Assembly: GCF_009765165.1 (NCBI RefSeq)
Contig: NZ_VLNU01000001.1
Span: forward strand, 3,230,247-3,294,246
Length of the DNA stretch: 64,000 nucleotides
Direction: 5' to 3'
Source of the DNA: Lysobacter panacisoli
GTDB taxonomy: Bacteria; Pseudomonadota; Gammaproteobacteria; Xanthomonadales; Xanthomonadaceae
Shown: piece by piece, positions 52,999 through 61,794 of the stretch
How positions within the stretch are numbered: the stretch's first letter is position 1
How the letters are laid out: each line of letters starts with the position of its first letter
Program-made: the position numbers and the translations under genes
Notes under the pieces: model-generated
What the model was told of the DNA's origin: nothing
What the model saw: only the letters and a program-made list of their open reading frames with translations
Databases searched by the model: none

Positions 52999-53643
52999 TC
53001 AGCGCGGCCCCACGCCGTGCAGGAAGATGTCCACCACCTGCTCCACGCGCGTGCGCTGAGCGCGTTCGCCCAGCGGCTTCCTCACGCCCAGCACGACCTC
53101 CAGATGCGAGTCGTCGCGCAACATGCCGATGAAATGTTCCGCGGCATCGCGCGGATGCGGCACCGCCAGCGCGCCTGAACGGGCGTGGGTTTCCAGCAGT
53201 CGGGCGAGGGCCAGCGTCGCGCGGCCGGGCCCGTTCTGCAGGAAGGCTTCGGCCAGGCCCGGGATGCGACCGCATTCGGACACCACCAGCCGGTAGAGCG
53301 CGATCGTCCGCGCATCCATCAGGATGCGCATGATGGCGCGGCCGAAATGGACGAGGCTGGATCGCACGTCTTCGCCCGCGCGCTCGTCCGCCCGCTGGAT
53401 GGCCTGCAGGGCCTGCTCGGAAAGGCCGGTCACCATCGCCGCGAAAAGGTCGTCCTTGCCGCCGAAGTGGCTGTAAATGGCGCGTTTTGAACCGCCCACC
53501 TTCTCGATCACCGCGTCGATGCTCGTGTTGGCGTAGCCGTCGCGCAGGAACAGTTCGCTGGCGGCGTCGAGGATCTCGCTGCGCAACGCGTCGGGACTGC
53601 GTCGGCTCCGCCGCGCGGGGGTGGTGTCGCTGGGGACGTTCAT
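52999..53643 (-). CDS. TetR-family regulator (AefR-like)
   Basis: A 214-residue TetR repressor. The HTH is 'SELFLRDGYANTSIDAVIEKVGGSKRAIYSHFGGKDDLF' (in segments, about residues 30-68), and the ligand domain ends with 'VEQVVDIFLHGVGPR'. ATG 53643 is preferred to a longer frame. It is divergent from an EmrA/EmrB-like efflux pair; the intergenic region holds two copies of its probable operator GGTAC-N6-GTACC, and a third copy sits near 57.5 kb. Confidence 0.9.
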   Translation of the reverse strand: MNVPSDTTPARRSRRSPDALRSEILDAASELFLRDGYANTSIDAVIEKVGGSKRAIYSHFGGKDDLFAAMVTGLSEQALQAIQRADERAGEDVRSSLVHFGRAIMRILMDARTIALYRLVVSECGRIPGLAEAFLQNGPGRATLALARLLETHARSGALAVPHPRDAAEHFIGMLRDDSHLEVVLGVRKPLGERAQRTRVEQVVDIFLHGVGPR

Positions 53644-53671
53644 GGCGCGCTCCTTGGCACTTGACACTTAA

Positions 53672-53715
53672 GGTACCGGCAATTACCGTTCACCTCAACG
53701 GTACCGGCTGGTACC
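53672..53715. promoter_or_regulatory. Two TetR-type operator sites (GGTAC-N6-GTACC)
   Basis: GGTACCGGCAATTACC (53672-53687, one mismatch in the second half) and GGTACCGGCTGGTACC (53700-53715, exact). Both are GGTAC-N6-GTACC and lie in the 104-bp gap between tetR and the divergent efflux operon, where a TetR repressor would bind. Confidence 0.65.
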
Positions 53716-53747
53716 CATTAATCCGCGACCGCCGCACGGGCACCACG

Positions 53748-54836
53748 ATGCAAACGACCCTCCCCAAGAACGAGCGCCGCCGACGCCGCTCGCGTTTCGT
53801 CGTCGCCGGCTGTGCGGCGGTCGCGGCCCTCGCATGGGCCGCCCACGGCTGGCTGTGGTCGGGATCGTCCGTGTCCACGGACAACGCCTACACGCGCGGC
53901 GAGATCACGGTCATCGCCCCGCGCGTCCCGGGCTACGTGTCCGAGGTACTGGTGAACGACAACGAGCCGGTGAAGCGCGGCCAGGTGCTGTTCCGCATCG
54001 AGGACGCCGACTATCAGGCGCAACTGGACCAGGCGCTCGCCAATGTCCTGCGCCAGCAGGCAACGCTGGGCAGCCTCGAAAAGCAGATCGGACTGCAGGG
54101 CGCGATGATCGAGCAGACATCCGCCGACGTGCGCGCGATCGAGGTCGAAGCGCATCGTGCGTCGCTGGATTCGCGTCGCTACCGCACGCTCGTGGAGCAG
54201 AGCGCGGTCAGCCGGCAGATGCACGAAGCGGCCGACGCGACGCATCGTCGCGCGCTCGCGGCGACCGACTCGGCGCGCGCGCGCAGGAAGGCTGAAGCGG
54301 AGAAGCTCGAGGTGCTGCGCGCCCAGCAGCGCGAAGCCGAGGCGGTGCTGCAGCAGGCGCAGGCCGCACGCAGGCTCGCCGCCATTTCGCTCAAGCACAC
54401 CGTGGTGCGTGCGCCAGTCGATGGCGTCGTCGCGAATCGCCAGGTGCGGCTGGGACGCTACGTCGCGCCCGGAACGCCGGCGATGTCGCTGGTTCCGCTG
54501 CAGGGCGTGTGGGTGGTGGCGAACTACAAGGAAACGCAGCTGACCGACGTGAAGGTCGGCGACCGAGCCAACATCAAGCTGGACATGTACCCGGATGTCG
54601 AGCTGAGCGGCCGGGTGGAGAGCATCGCGCCCGGAAGCGGCGCGCAGTTCGCGCTGCTGCCGCCCGACAACGCAACGGGCAACTTCACCAGGATCGTCCA
54701 GCGCGTGCCGGTGAAGATCGTGCTGGATCCCGAGCACGCGCTTTCCGGCAGGCTCTATGCCGGCCTGTCGGCGGAGGTGGACATCCGTGTCGGCCGCGGC
54801 GCACACGCCGCCGAACGCGCGGTCACGCAGCGGTAA
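53748..54836 (+). CDS. EmrA/HlyD-family membrane-fusion protein
   Basis: A 362-residue periplasmic adaptor with one N-terminal transmembrane helix (about residues 17-38). The lipoyl half-motifs are 'VIAPRVPGYVSEVLVNDNEPVKRGQVLF' and 'VVRAPVDGVVANRQVRLGRYV', and a coiled-coil hairpin lies between. It is followed after 11 bp by an MFS pump, the EmrA-EmrB arrangement. ATG 53748. The TetR operators lie just upstream. Confidence 0.9.
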   Translation: MQTTLPKNERRRRRSRFVVAGCAAVAALAWAAHGWLWSGSSVSTDNAYTRGEITVIAPRVPGYVSEVLVNDNEPVKRGQVLFRIEDADYQAQLDQALANVLRQQATLGSLEKQIGLQGAMIEQTSADVRAIEVEAHRASLDSRRYRTLVEQSAVSRQMHEAADATHRRALAATDSARARRKAEAEKLEVLRAQQREAEAVLQQAQAARRLAAISLKHTVVRAPVDGVVANRQVRLGRYVAPGTPAMSLVPLQGVWVVANYKETQLTDVKVGDRANIKLDMYPDVELSGRVESIAPGSGAQFALLPPDNATGNFTRIVQRVPVKIVLDPEHALSGRLYAGLSAEVDIRVGRGAHAAERAVTQR

Positions 54837-54847
54837 TTCCGGCCGAC

Positions 54848-56404
54848 ATGGCCAAGATCCTGCGCGCGACGTCGTGCCTGCTCTGCATCGTCGTGCTGAT
54901 GGCGGTGGATGGCGTCAACGGCACGTTGCTCTCGGTCAACCGCGGGCAGGTGATGGGCGGATATGCCGCGACGCCCGACGAAGCCGCGTGGCTGAACATC
55001 GCGTACGTGGCTGCGAAGCTCGTCGCCTTCCTGTCGATGTCGTGGCTCGTGGACCGGCATGGTGCGGCGAAGATCACGCTGCGCGGCGGCATCCTGCTCG
55101 CGCTGTTCACCGGTGCGCTGGCACTCGCGCCCGACCTGGGGACGGCGATCGCGGTCCGCATCGCGCAAGGTGCGTGCGGTGCGCTGGTGCTGGTGGCAGG
55201 GCAGACGCTCGTGTTCCGTGCCTATCCAGCCGGACGGCAGCCTTTGCTGCAAAGCATGCTCGCGCTCGCGATCGTCGTGGTTCCGGTGATGGTCGGTCCT
55301 GCATTGCATGGCTGGGCAACGGATGCGTTCGACTGGCGGACGCTCTTCGTCGTCTCGTCGGCACTGGCCGGCGCTGCCTGCCTCACGTTCCACTTCGTGC
55401 GGCCCGTGGATCCGCCGGGCACCCGAGTGCTGGCGCCCAGCAGCGCGGGATTGTTGCTGCTGATTCCCGCAGTCGTCGGCTGCGTCTACGCGTTGCAACA
55501 GGGCGCGCGCTTCGACTGGTTCGATGACGGGCACATCCGCATGGTGGTGGTCGCATCGGTCATCGCGCTCATCGCCGCGCTGTTCGCCTGGAGCCGTGGA
55601 GCGGCCAAACGCGCCTTCCTGCGTGACGCCAGCGTAAGCCCAGATTTCCTCTTCGGCCTGTGCGCGAGCTTCTTCGCCGGCTTCGCCCTGTTCGGAAGCG
55701 GCGCGGCGATTCCGCTCTTCGGCAACGTGGTGCTGGCATTGGCGCCGGAGCACATCGGTGAACTGGCCCTGTCGAGTGCATTCGCCGCCGCTGCGGGGCT
55801 GGTTTTGGCGGGCATCGCCCTGCAATCCAGGCGGGTTCCGGTTGCGGCGCCGATCCCCGTCGGCATCGCGCTGTTCATGGCTGGCATGTGGCTGCTCTCG
55901 CTGTCCAGCGCGCAGACCGGCGCACCGCAGATGACGCTGGCCACGTGGCTTCGCGGCTTCGGGATGGGCCTGCTGTTCGTGTCCTTGACGATGATGACGC
56001 TGGGCGGGCTCGCGCGCGGACTCATGGCGGAAGGCGTCGCGCTGTTCAACGTTGGGCGGCAGGCGGGTGGTTTGGCGGGGATGGCGTTCGTGTCGACCCT
56101 GCTCGAATGGCGGCTGCCTGCGCACGCCACTGTGCTCGCTCCGTATCTGCAAGCCGGAAACGCCGAAGTGGATGCGGCGCAGACGGGTCTATCGAACCTG
56201 CTGGTCGACAACGGCTACGCCACGAGCGATGCGGCGACGGCCAGTGCCGCGCTGATGGCACGAATGCTCCAGCAGCAGTCGGGGGCGCGCGCCTTCGATG
56301 AGATCTTCCTCTCCATCTCGATGTTCTTCCTCGTCGCGATTCCGCTACTGGTCGGGACGAAGCTGTTCCTCGCGCGGCGGAATGCGCGAGCGCTGTCGCA
56401 TTAG
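54848..56404 (+). CDS. DHA2-type MFS efflux pump, EmrB-like
   Basis: A 518-residue transporter with about 14 predicted helices, as in the EmrB/QacA group. 'NIAYVAAKLVAFLSMSWLVDRHGAAK' covers TM2 and motif A, and 'RIAQGACGALVLVAGQTLVF' TM4. It starts 11 bp after the EmrA-like gene. With that adaptor, and an outer-membrane factor encoded elsewhere, it would form a tripartite pump. The substrate is unknown. It ends 4 bp from the convergent lysR gene. Confidence 0.88.
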   Translation: MAKILRATSCLLCIVVLMAVDGVNGTLLSVNRGQVMGGYAATPDEAAWLNIAYVAAKLVAFLSMSWLVDRHGAAKITLRGGILLALFTGALALAPDLGTAIAVRIAQGACGALVLVAGQTLVFRAYPAGRQPLLQSMLALAIVVVPVMVGPALHGWATDAFDWRTLFVVSSALAGAACLTFHFVRPVDPPGTRVLAPSSAGLLLLIPAVVGCVYALQQGARFDWFDDGHIRMVVVASVIALIAALFAWSRGAAKRAFLRDASVSPDFLFGLCASFFAGFALFGSGAAIPLFGNVVLALAPEHIGELALSSAFAAAAGLVLAGIALQSRRVPVAAPIPVGIALFMAGMWLLSLSSAQTGAPQMTLATWLRGFGMGLLFVSLTMMTLGGLARGLMAEGVALFNVGRQAGGLAGMAFVSTLLEWRLPAHATVLAPYLQAGNAEVDAAQTGLSNLLVDNGYATSDAATASAALMARMLQQQSGARAFDEIFLSISMFFLVAIPLLVGTKLFLARRNARALSH

Positions 56405-56408
56405 GCGA

Positions 56409-57365
56409 TCAAGCAACGACGCGGACGCGCTCGATCACGAAGTCCACGAACGCGCGTACGCGCTTGGGCTGATGCTTGCGTCCGAGGTAGCACAGGTAAT
56501 GGCTGGAGTCCTCGGCCGCTGCGTCGGACAGGCACGCGACGAGACGGCCGGCGCGCAGCTCATCGTCTGCCTCGCAGGCCACAAGTTGCGCCAGGCCCTG
56601 TCCGGCGAGCACGGATTGCAGCACCAGGCTGGCGTCGTTGAATACGAGGCGCGGCATCGGTGTGAAGCTGCGCGCGCGTCCGTCGACCCTGAAGCGCCAC
56701 GGCTGCAGTCGCCCCGATGGCAATCGCAGGTTGATGCAGGAATGCCCGGCCAGGTGATCCACCGACGTCGGCAAGCCGTGGCGTCGTGCATAGTCGGGCG
56801 ACGCGAAAACCTGTGTCCGCAGGTTCGCCAGGCGCCTTGCGATGACGTCGCTGTCTTCGAGTGGGCCTTCTCGGAACGCGATGTCGATGCGGTTCGCAGC
56901 GAGATCGGTGGGTGCCTCGTCGAGCAGCAGTTCAAGCGAGATTCCCGGGAACCGCGCCTGGAACTCCAGCAGCAGCGGCGCGACAACCTGCCTTCCGAAA
57001 CCCTGGCCCGCGCTGATCCTCAAGTGTCCCTGCGGCGGACCGTCGCGCAGGTCGCGAACTTCGTCCATCGCCCGCGTGATGCCGTCGACACCCGGAAGGC
57101 ATGCGTCGTAGAACATCTCGCCTTCGCTGGTGAGCGTGATGTTGCGCGTATTGCGCTGCAGGAGCCGGGTGCCGAGCTGGCCCTCCAGCTTCTGCACACT
57201 GCGGCTGACCGCGGAGCGGCCAATGCCCAGGCGATCGGCGGCGCGGGCGAAGCTGCCCGCATTGACCACCGAGACGAATGCCAGGACCCCGGCATAACTG
57301 GTGGCGAAGGAGGCGGCCAGCGTGTCTGGCCTGATGGGCGAACGTGCAGCGTGGCGATTCGGCAT
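56409..57365 (-). CDS. LysR-type transcriptional regulator
   Basis: A 318-residue LysR regulator. The HTH is 'AGSFARAADRLGIGRSAVSRSVQKLEGQLGTRLLQR' (about residues 36-71, read in parts), followed by an effector domain of the group with 'EAPTDLAANRIDIAFREGPL'. It has about 20 extra residues before the HTH; the start is ATG 57365. The perfect GGTAC-N6-GTACC site lies 129 bp upstream of the start. It lies between the two efflux loci and may regulate either. Confidence 0.88.
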   Translation of the reverse strand: MPNRHAARSPIRPDTLAASFATSYAGVLAFVSVVNAGSFARAADRLGIGRSAVSRSVQKLEGQLGTRLLQRNTRNITLTSEGEMFYDACLPGVDGITRAMDEVRDLRDGPPQGHLRISAGQGFGRQVVAPLLLEFQARFPGISLELLLDEAPTDLAANRIDIAFREGPLEDSDVIARRLANLRTQVFASPDYARRHGLPTSVDHLAGHSCINLRLPSGRLQPWRFRVDGRARSFTPMPRLVFNDASLVLQSVLAGQGLAQLVACEADDELRAGRLVACLSDAAAEDSSHYLCYLGRKHQPKRVRAFVDFVIERVRVVA

Positions 57366-57493
57366 GGCCCGACGAAGGACCGTGGCGATCCCGGTAACGA
57401 ACGAGGGGGCAGGGCGTCACTGCGATCCGCGATGCGTGCCCGTTCGCACGAGCTGCCTGACACGCGGAACATGATTGGCCCAGGAGCCATTAG

Positions 57494-57509
57494 GGTACTA
57501 ATTAGTACC
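57494..57509. promoter_or_regulatory. Perfect 16-bp palindrome, same type as the tetR operators
   Basis: GGTACTAATTAGTACC is its own reverse complement and has the architecture GGTAC-N6-GTACC of the two sites at 53.7 kb. It lies 129 bp upstream of the lysR start and 8 bp from the end of the FUSC gene, so the most direct target is the lysR promoter. Confidence 0.6.
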
Positions 57510-57516
57510 TTACTCG

Positions 57517-58608
57517 TCAAGGCGTGGACGCGGACCGCTCGCTGCCGGGAGCCGGGCCCGGCACGGCCGGCGTGATGCGTGTGGCCTCGAACCGGTTGAG
57601 GATCGCCTCCACGGCGAACATGCACAGCAGCATCGCGAAGATCGCGATCGCGACCGAGGTGAAGCGATAGAGCGACGCGCGATACAAGTCCGCGGCCGGA
57701 GCCAGTTGCCCGATCAGCACAGCGATCGCGGTCGCAGCGCTCAGCCCGACGGCCGGCCCGGCGTTCTCGCGCACGTGCATGGTCGCGAATAGCAGTGCGC
57801 CGACACCGTAGAGCGCGACCAGGAATCCTCCCTGCGACACGTGCGCGAACAGCACCAGTTGCAGGACGAGCGCGTAGACCGTTCCGAGCAGTGTTCCCGA
57901 GACGCGCGTCCATGCCGCCTGCTTTCCGCCGGACAGGGTCATCGGGAACAGCACCAGCACGGTCGCGGCCTGCGCGGATGGCGAATCGCTCAGGTCGAGG
58001 AACTGGAATGCCGCGAAGGACACGGTCGCGCATGCCGCACCGAGAAGCATCTGATGACGGACGAGCGTCATGGGCTTGACCACCGTGGGCGGACGTATCG
58101 CCCGGCGTTCGGGAATCAACGCATGCACGACGCCGGCGAGGAACGCAGCCAGCAGGGTCGCGACGAACTGGGACGTGAACAGGTCGCCTTTGGGCACCTG
58201 CGGATAGCTCGCCAGATGCACGAGTACCGACGACGCCACCATCGTCAACGCGCCGAACAGGAACCACGGCCCGTTGGCCATCAGTCGGAAGCAGAACAGC
58301 GAGAACGTGAAGTAGGCTGCGATCGCGAGCACGGGAGAGACGTTGCCCAGTATCGCCAGCACGTTGGCGGCGGCGATGCTGACCACGCTGCTGGCAATGA
58401 ACTGAGCCGCGATCCGCAGGTTGTAGATGGGTACCAGTCCAAGCAGCAACACAGGTAACAGTGCGAAGAACGCGCCGAACGGCCAATCCATCAGTTTGAC
58501 GACGGCGAGTGCGACCGTGGTGCCGAGTGCGATCCGGCACGCCTGTCGCCACGCGTCCTCGCTGAAGGTGCCCTGTGCGGCGGAGCGCGATGGTGCGTCA
58601 GTAGACAT
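57517..58608 (-). CDS. FUSC/DUF2955-family inner-membrane protein
   Basis: A 363-residue membrane protein with about 10 helices in two halves. It resembles the FUSC/DUF2955 proteins that work with HlyD adaptors as exporters of aromatic acids and similar compounds (AaeB-like precedent): 'WRQACRIALGTTVALAVVKLMDWPFGAFFALLPVLLL' at the start and 'GAACATVSFAAFQF' in the second half. Starts at ATG 58608, overlapping the HlyD gene by 11 bp. Confidence 0.8.
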   Translation of the reverse strand: MSTDAPSRSAAQGTFSEDAWRQACRIALGTTVALAVVKLMDWPFGAFFALLPVLLLGLVPIYNLRIAAQFIASSVVSIAAANVLAILGNVSPVLAIAAYFTFSLFCFRLMANGPWFLFGALTMVASSVLVHLASYPQVPKGDLFTSQFVATLLAAFLAGVVHALIPERRAIRPPTVVKPMTLVRHQMLLGAACATVSFAAFQFLDLSDSPSAQAATVLVLFPMTLSGGKQAAWTRVSGTLLGTVYALVLQLVLFAHVSQGGFLVALYGVGALLFATMHVRENAGPAVGLSAATAIAVLIGQLAPAADLYRASLYRFTSVAIAIFAMLLCMFAVEAILNRFEATRITPAVPGPAPGSERSASTP

Positions 58609-59659
58609 AGTGGAGCAGCGTGATCAGGCGGATCTGCACGTTGCCCAGCCAACGCCGGAAGCCCTGGGCCTGCGGATGCAGCTGCACCGTGGCGCGCGCA
58701 CCCGTCATCAGTGGACGCGGTGGCGGGTCGAGCAGATGCAGGTTCACGCGGACGCGCTCCGCGTCGCGAACCCACCGATCGTTCTGGTCCGGCGCGGCCA
58801 AGCGGCCATCCGGATCGATCTGTCCATGCACCACGCCTGCGTCGAGCGACGTCACTTCTGCTTCGAACAGGCGGCCGGGCAGGGCGTCGAAGGCCACCTG
58901 CGCGCGCGTGCCGCGCACCACGTGGAGCAAGGCCTTCTCGCGGAAATCCGCCTGAAGGTTCGGCGCGGTGCTGATCAGCGCCAGCTTCGGCGCTCCGGCC
59001 TGCGCGTAGGCGCCCACCACCAGGCGCATGTTGCTGACGATGCCAGGGGCCGCCGCAACCACGTCGGAACGGTGCAGGTTGAGCTGTGCGTTGGCGAGTG
59101 TATTGCGCGCGCGACGAAGCCGCAGGCTGCTGTCCCCGTCGCTGCCGCGCTGCACACGTACCGCGTTGAGCGCGGCCCGCGCGGATTGCAGGGCCGCCTG
59201 CGCGACGTCATGGCGCGCCTGCGCCTGATCGAGCGCCGAACGCGACACGTACTTCTCGCCGACCAGGCCCTGCAGTCGGCGCAGTTCGCGCTCGGCATCC
59301 GCCACTTGCGCCCGCATGCGGGCGACCTCGGCCGTGGCCGCAGCGATGGACGCGTCGAGCTGTGCGTTGTCCTGGATGGCCTGTTCGACCAGCAGCTCTG
59401 CATCGCGCACGGCGGTCTGATACGTGTCCGGGTCGATCCGGAACAGCAGCTGTCCCTTCTCGACCTGCTGGTTGTTGCGCACGAAGACGTCGACGACGCG
59501 ACCGCTCACGTCCGGGGCGACCTGCGTGACGTGGTAGGTCAATCGCGCTTCGGGCGACACCGGCATGTGGATGTCGGCGACGAGGTAATACACGAAGCAC
59601 AGGCCGATCAAGCCCAGCGACCCGAACATCCAGGCGCGGAAACGGGCGTCGGTGCTCAT
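58598..59659 (-). CDS. HlyD-family membrane-fusion protein
   Basis: A 353-residue adaptor with one N-terminal helix (about residues 11-31). Half-motifs: 'VAPDVSGRVVDVFVRNNQQVEKGQLLF' and 'VVAAAPGIVSNMRLVVGAYA', with the coiled-coil hairpin between. GAGGAG lies 6 nt upstream of ATG 59659. It overlaps the FUSC gene, forming a two-gene export unit of AaeA-AaeB type. Confidence 0.88.
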   Translation of the reverse strand: MSTDARFRAWMFGSLGLIGLCFVYYLVADIHMPVSPEARLTYHVTQVAPDVSGRVVDVFVRNNQQVEKGQLLFRIDPDTYQTAVRDAELLVEQAIQDNAQLDASIAAATAEVARMRAQVADAERELRRLQGLVGEKYVSRSALDQAQARHDVAQAALQSARAALNAVRVQRGSDGDSSLRLRRARNTLANAQLNLHRSDVVAAAPGIVSNMRLVVGAYAQAGAPKLALISTAPNLQADFREKALLHVVRGTRAQVAFDALPGRLFEAEVTSLDAGVVHGQIDPDGRLAAPDQNDRWVRDAERVRVNLHLLDPPPRPLMTGARATVQLHPQAQGFRRWLGNVQIRLITLLHYVY

Positions 59660-59924
59660 CGAACACTCCTCGGATGCCGGCGGCATCCCGATCGTTCAAC
59701 CCTGTCTCGACGCTATTCCGATCCGCCGCGGCCCGGAAGCCGATCCGGCGTGGACACGATGTTGCCCGGACGGCACCAATGCACGCGCGCCGGGCGTCGC
59801 CGCCCGGGGTCGTCCGCATGGCGTCGGGTCCTGGCGATCAACACTGCGCTTACTACCGCGTGGCTACAGCGGCGGGCGCCTGGCTCCTACCATCCCGGCC
59901 TCCAGGCAGAGACTGAACAGAGCA

Positions 59925-60548
59925 ATGGACTTCGAACAGACCCGGATCGCCGCGGGGCCCGACGCATGCGCACGCAGCGTCATCGTGGCGCAGGTGACGC
60001 AGGCGCTTCATGCCTACGAAGACGCGGCGGACATCGCCGCGATCCTCTCAAACAGCGAGGTCTCGCCTGCGGATGTCGTGCGCGAGTTCGGGACGACGCA
60101 GGCGCTCGCGGGTTCGGTCGTGGGCATGATCGCGGACTGGATGCTGGCTCCGCTTGGATGGCCGTGCGAGGAATCATTCAGAGGGCAGCTTATCGAGTTC
60201 GCCCATCGCGCCACGAGTGAATACGTCGGTCTGCGGCTGCGGAACCTCTACCGCATCGCGGTGGACGAGGGCGCACGCGATTCGGGTATCCGCAACGAGC
60301 TCTATCGCAACGGTCCCCAGCGGATGCTGCAAGAGTTGACGCGCTTCTTCGACTCGGCGCGTACTGCAGGCGTAGGCCTGCACGCCGACAGTCAGCGTCT
60401 TGCGGTCTGCTTCATCGCGCTGTTGAGGACGCGCTGGGATCCGCTAAGCGTGTCGGATGCCACGGACACGACTCCCACGGAACGCGAGATTGCCGACCTT
60501 GTCGACACCTTCCTCACGGGTATCGGCGCGGAGGACGCCGATGCATAG
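59925..60548 (+). CDS. TetR-like protein with degenerate HTH
   Basis: A 207-residue helical protein. Residues 20-65 align with a TetR HTH by spacing but have lost most of the conserved pattern: 'DIAAILSNSEVSPADVVREFGTTQALAGSVV', where one expects 'GVSKGTLYRHFGSKEAL'. The rest is a TetR-C-type ligand domain with 'RLRNLYRIAVDEGARDSGIRNELYRNGPQRML' and 'REIADLVDTFLTGIG'. It overlaps the next gene by 8 bp, so they are co-translated. It may be a co-repressor, a ligand-binding partner or a decaying regulator. Confidence 0.65.
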   Translation: MDFEQTRIAAGPDACARSVIVAQVTQALHAYEDAADIAAILSNSEVSPADVVREFGTTQALAGSVVGMIADWMLAPLGWPCEESFRGQLIEFAHRATSEYVGLRLRNLYRIAVDEGARDSGIRNELYRNGPQRMLQELTRFFDSARTAGVGLHADSQRLAVCFIALLRTRWDPLSVSDATDTTPTEREIADLVDTFLTGIGAEDADA

Positions 60549-61761
60549 GTCGCTCGCCAGCATGTTTGTTCGCCGGTCAGAGCCCGCGACCGTGGTCGAT
60601 CGTGCAGTCGACGACGCAGTCATCGGGATCGATGCCAATGGGTCTCCGGTGACGATCGACGCTGCGGCGTGGCTGATCTGTTTCGTGCCCGGATTGCGCC
60701 GACAGTGGTGGCACCGCTACGCCCATGCCAGGCACAAGCATGTGTTCGCGCTGCGGCCACTCGGCGACGGCACCTGGCTGCTGGTCGAGCCGTGGTGGAC
60801 GCGCATGATGGTGAACGTGCTGACGCTGGACGAGGCCATCCGCTTCCTGCGCTGGGGGGCGATGGGCGACATCCTCAAGGTGCGCGAGTCGATCCCGGGG
60901 CGCGGCTCGCAGATGCGCGGCTGGGCCAACTGCAGCGTGCTCGTATCGTTCCTGCTGGGTCGTTCGTACTGGACCTGGACGCCGAACGGCCTCTACCGGA
61001 AGCTGCGCGCCGAGACGGACGTCGAAGCGGTGGACCTGACGCGCTTCCTGCGCCTGCACGTCATGGCGGAAGCGGACAGGCAGTCGGCGAAGATGCTGAA
61101 GTGCGTTCCCTCGCGCCACGACGAACGCCTCGAAGACGCACTGTTCGAGCTGGGAACCGCCATCGTGACGGCGATGACGTCGGCCCCGGTCATCGACCTG
61201 CACAAGGTAGCGGTGTCGGAGTCGCGCCGATATCACGATGCCGCGATCGCCTACTGGACCTCCGGGCCTGAGCGCGCAATCAGGCGGATTCGCAAGGTGC
61301 TGATCGACGCGAAGAGGCGAGGGGAGATCGGATTCGACGACTGCGAAGCGGCTGCGCGCCGGTTCCTCGCGATGCTGCGCGGCAACCTGCAACTGGAGGT
61401 CGTGCTCGGCCACCATCCGTCGCCCAGCCACAAGGAAGTCCGCGAGCATGTCGAGTTCGTCGTCGCGATCTTCCTGCGCGGTGCCTGGCGCGTGGCGGAA
61501 TCGCGCAGGGGCGGTTCCGGTGACCGCAAGTCCCGAGGCCATTCACCCGTCGCGACGGCCGCGCAGTTGCTGATCAGGGAGGTGGGCGAATCCATCCGCG
61601 ACATCGTGCGCGGCGACGACTGGGCGTCGGTCGCCGGCTGCGCCGAAGCGCTGTGGAGCGAGTACGCGAGCTGCACGGGGCTGGCGTGGGAGGACGCGTC
61701 GCATCGCGTTCGCCACGCGTGGGAATCCTACGGCAAACGTAGTGCGGTGAGCCCCCCGTGA
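60541..61761 (+). CDS. Papain-like (permuted NlpC/P60) domain fused to a TetR-C domain
   Basis: A 406-residue protein with an unusual architecture. Residues about 40-155 resemble permuted NlpC/P60 (YiiX/LRAT-like) proteins: a His strand 'HKHVFALRPLGDGTWLLVEPWW' (His67) precedes a Cys helix 'WANCSVLVSFLLGRSYWTWTP' (Cys131). Residues about 200-315 are a TetR C-terminal ligand domain with 'AVSESRRYHDAAIAYWTSGPERAI' and 'RRFLAMLRGNLQLEVVLG', without any HTH. A 70-residue tail follows. ATG 60541 lies inside the end of the degenerate TetR gene. Function unknown; a ligand-controlled peptidase or acyltransferase is a guess. Confidence 0.65.
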   Translation: MHRSLASMFVRRSEPATVVDRAVDDAVIGIDANGSPVTIDAAAWLICFVPGLRRQWWHRYAHARHKHVFALRPLGDGTWLLVEPWWTRMMVNVLTLDEAIRFLRWGAMGDILKVRESIPGRGSQMRGWANCSVLVSFLLGRSYWTWTPNGLYRKLRAETDVEAVDLTRFLRLHVMAEADRQSAKMLKCVPSRHDERLEDALFELGTAIVTAMTSAPVIDLHKVAVSESRRYHDAAIAYWTSGPERAIRRIRKVLIDAKRRGEIGFDDCEAAARRFLAMLRGNLQLEVVLGHHPSPSHKEVREHVEFVVAIFLRGAWRVAESRRGGSGDRKSRGHSPVATAAQLLIREVGESIRDIVRGDDWASVAGCAEALWSEYASCTGLAWEDASHRVRHAWESYGKRSAVSPP

Positions 61762-61794
61762 CGAAGCGGAGGCCACGATCGCGTTGTGCCGCCT

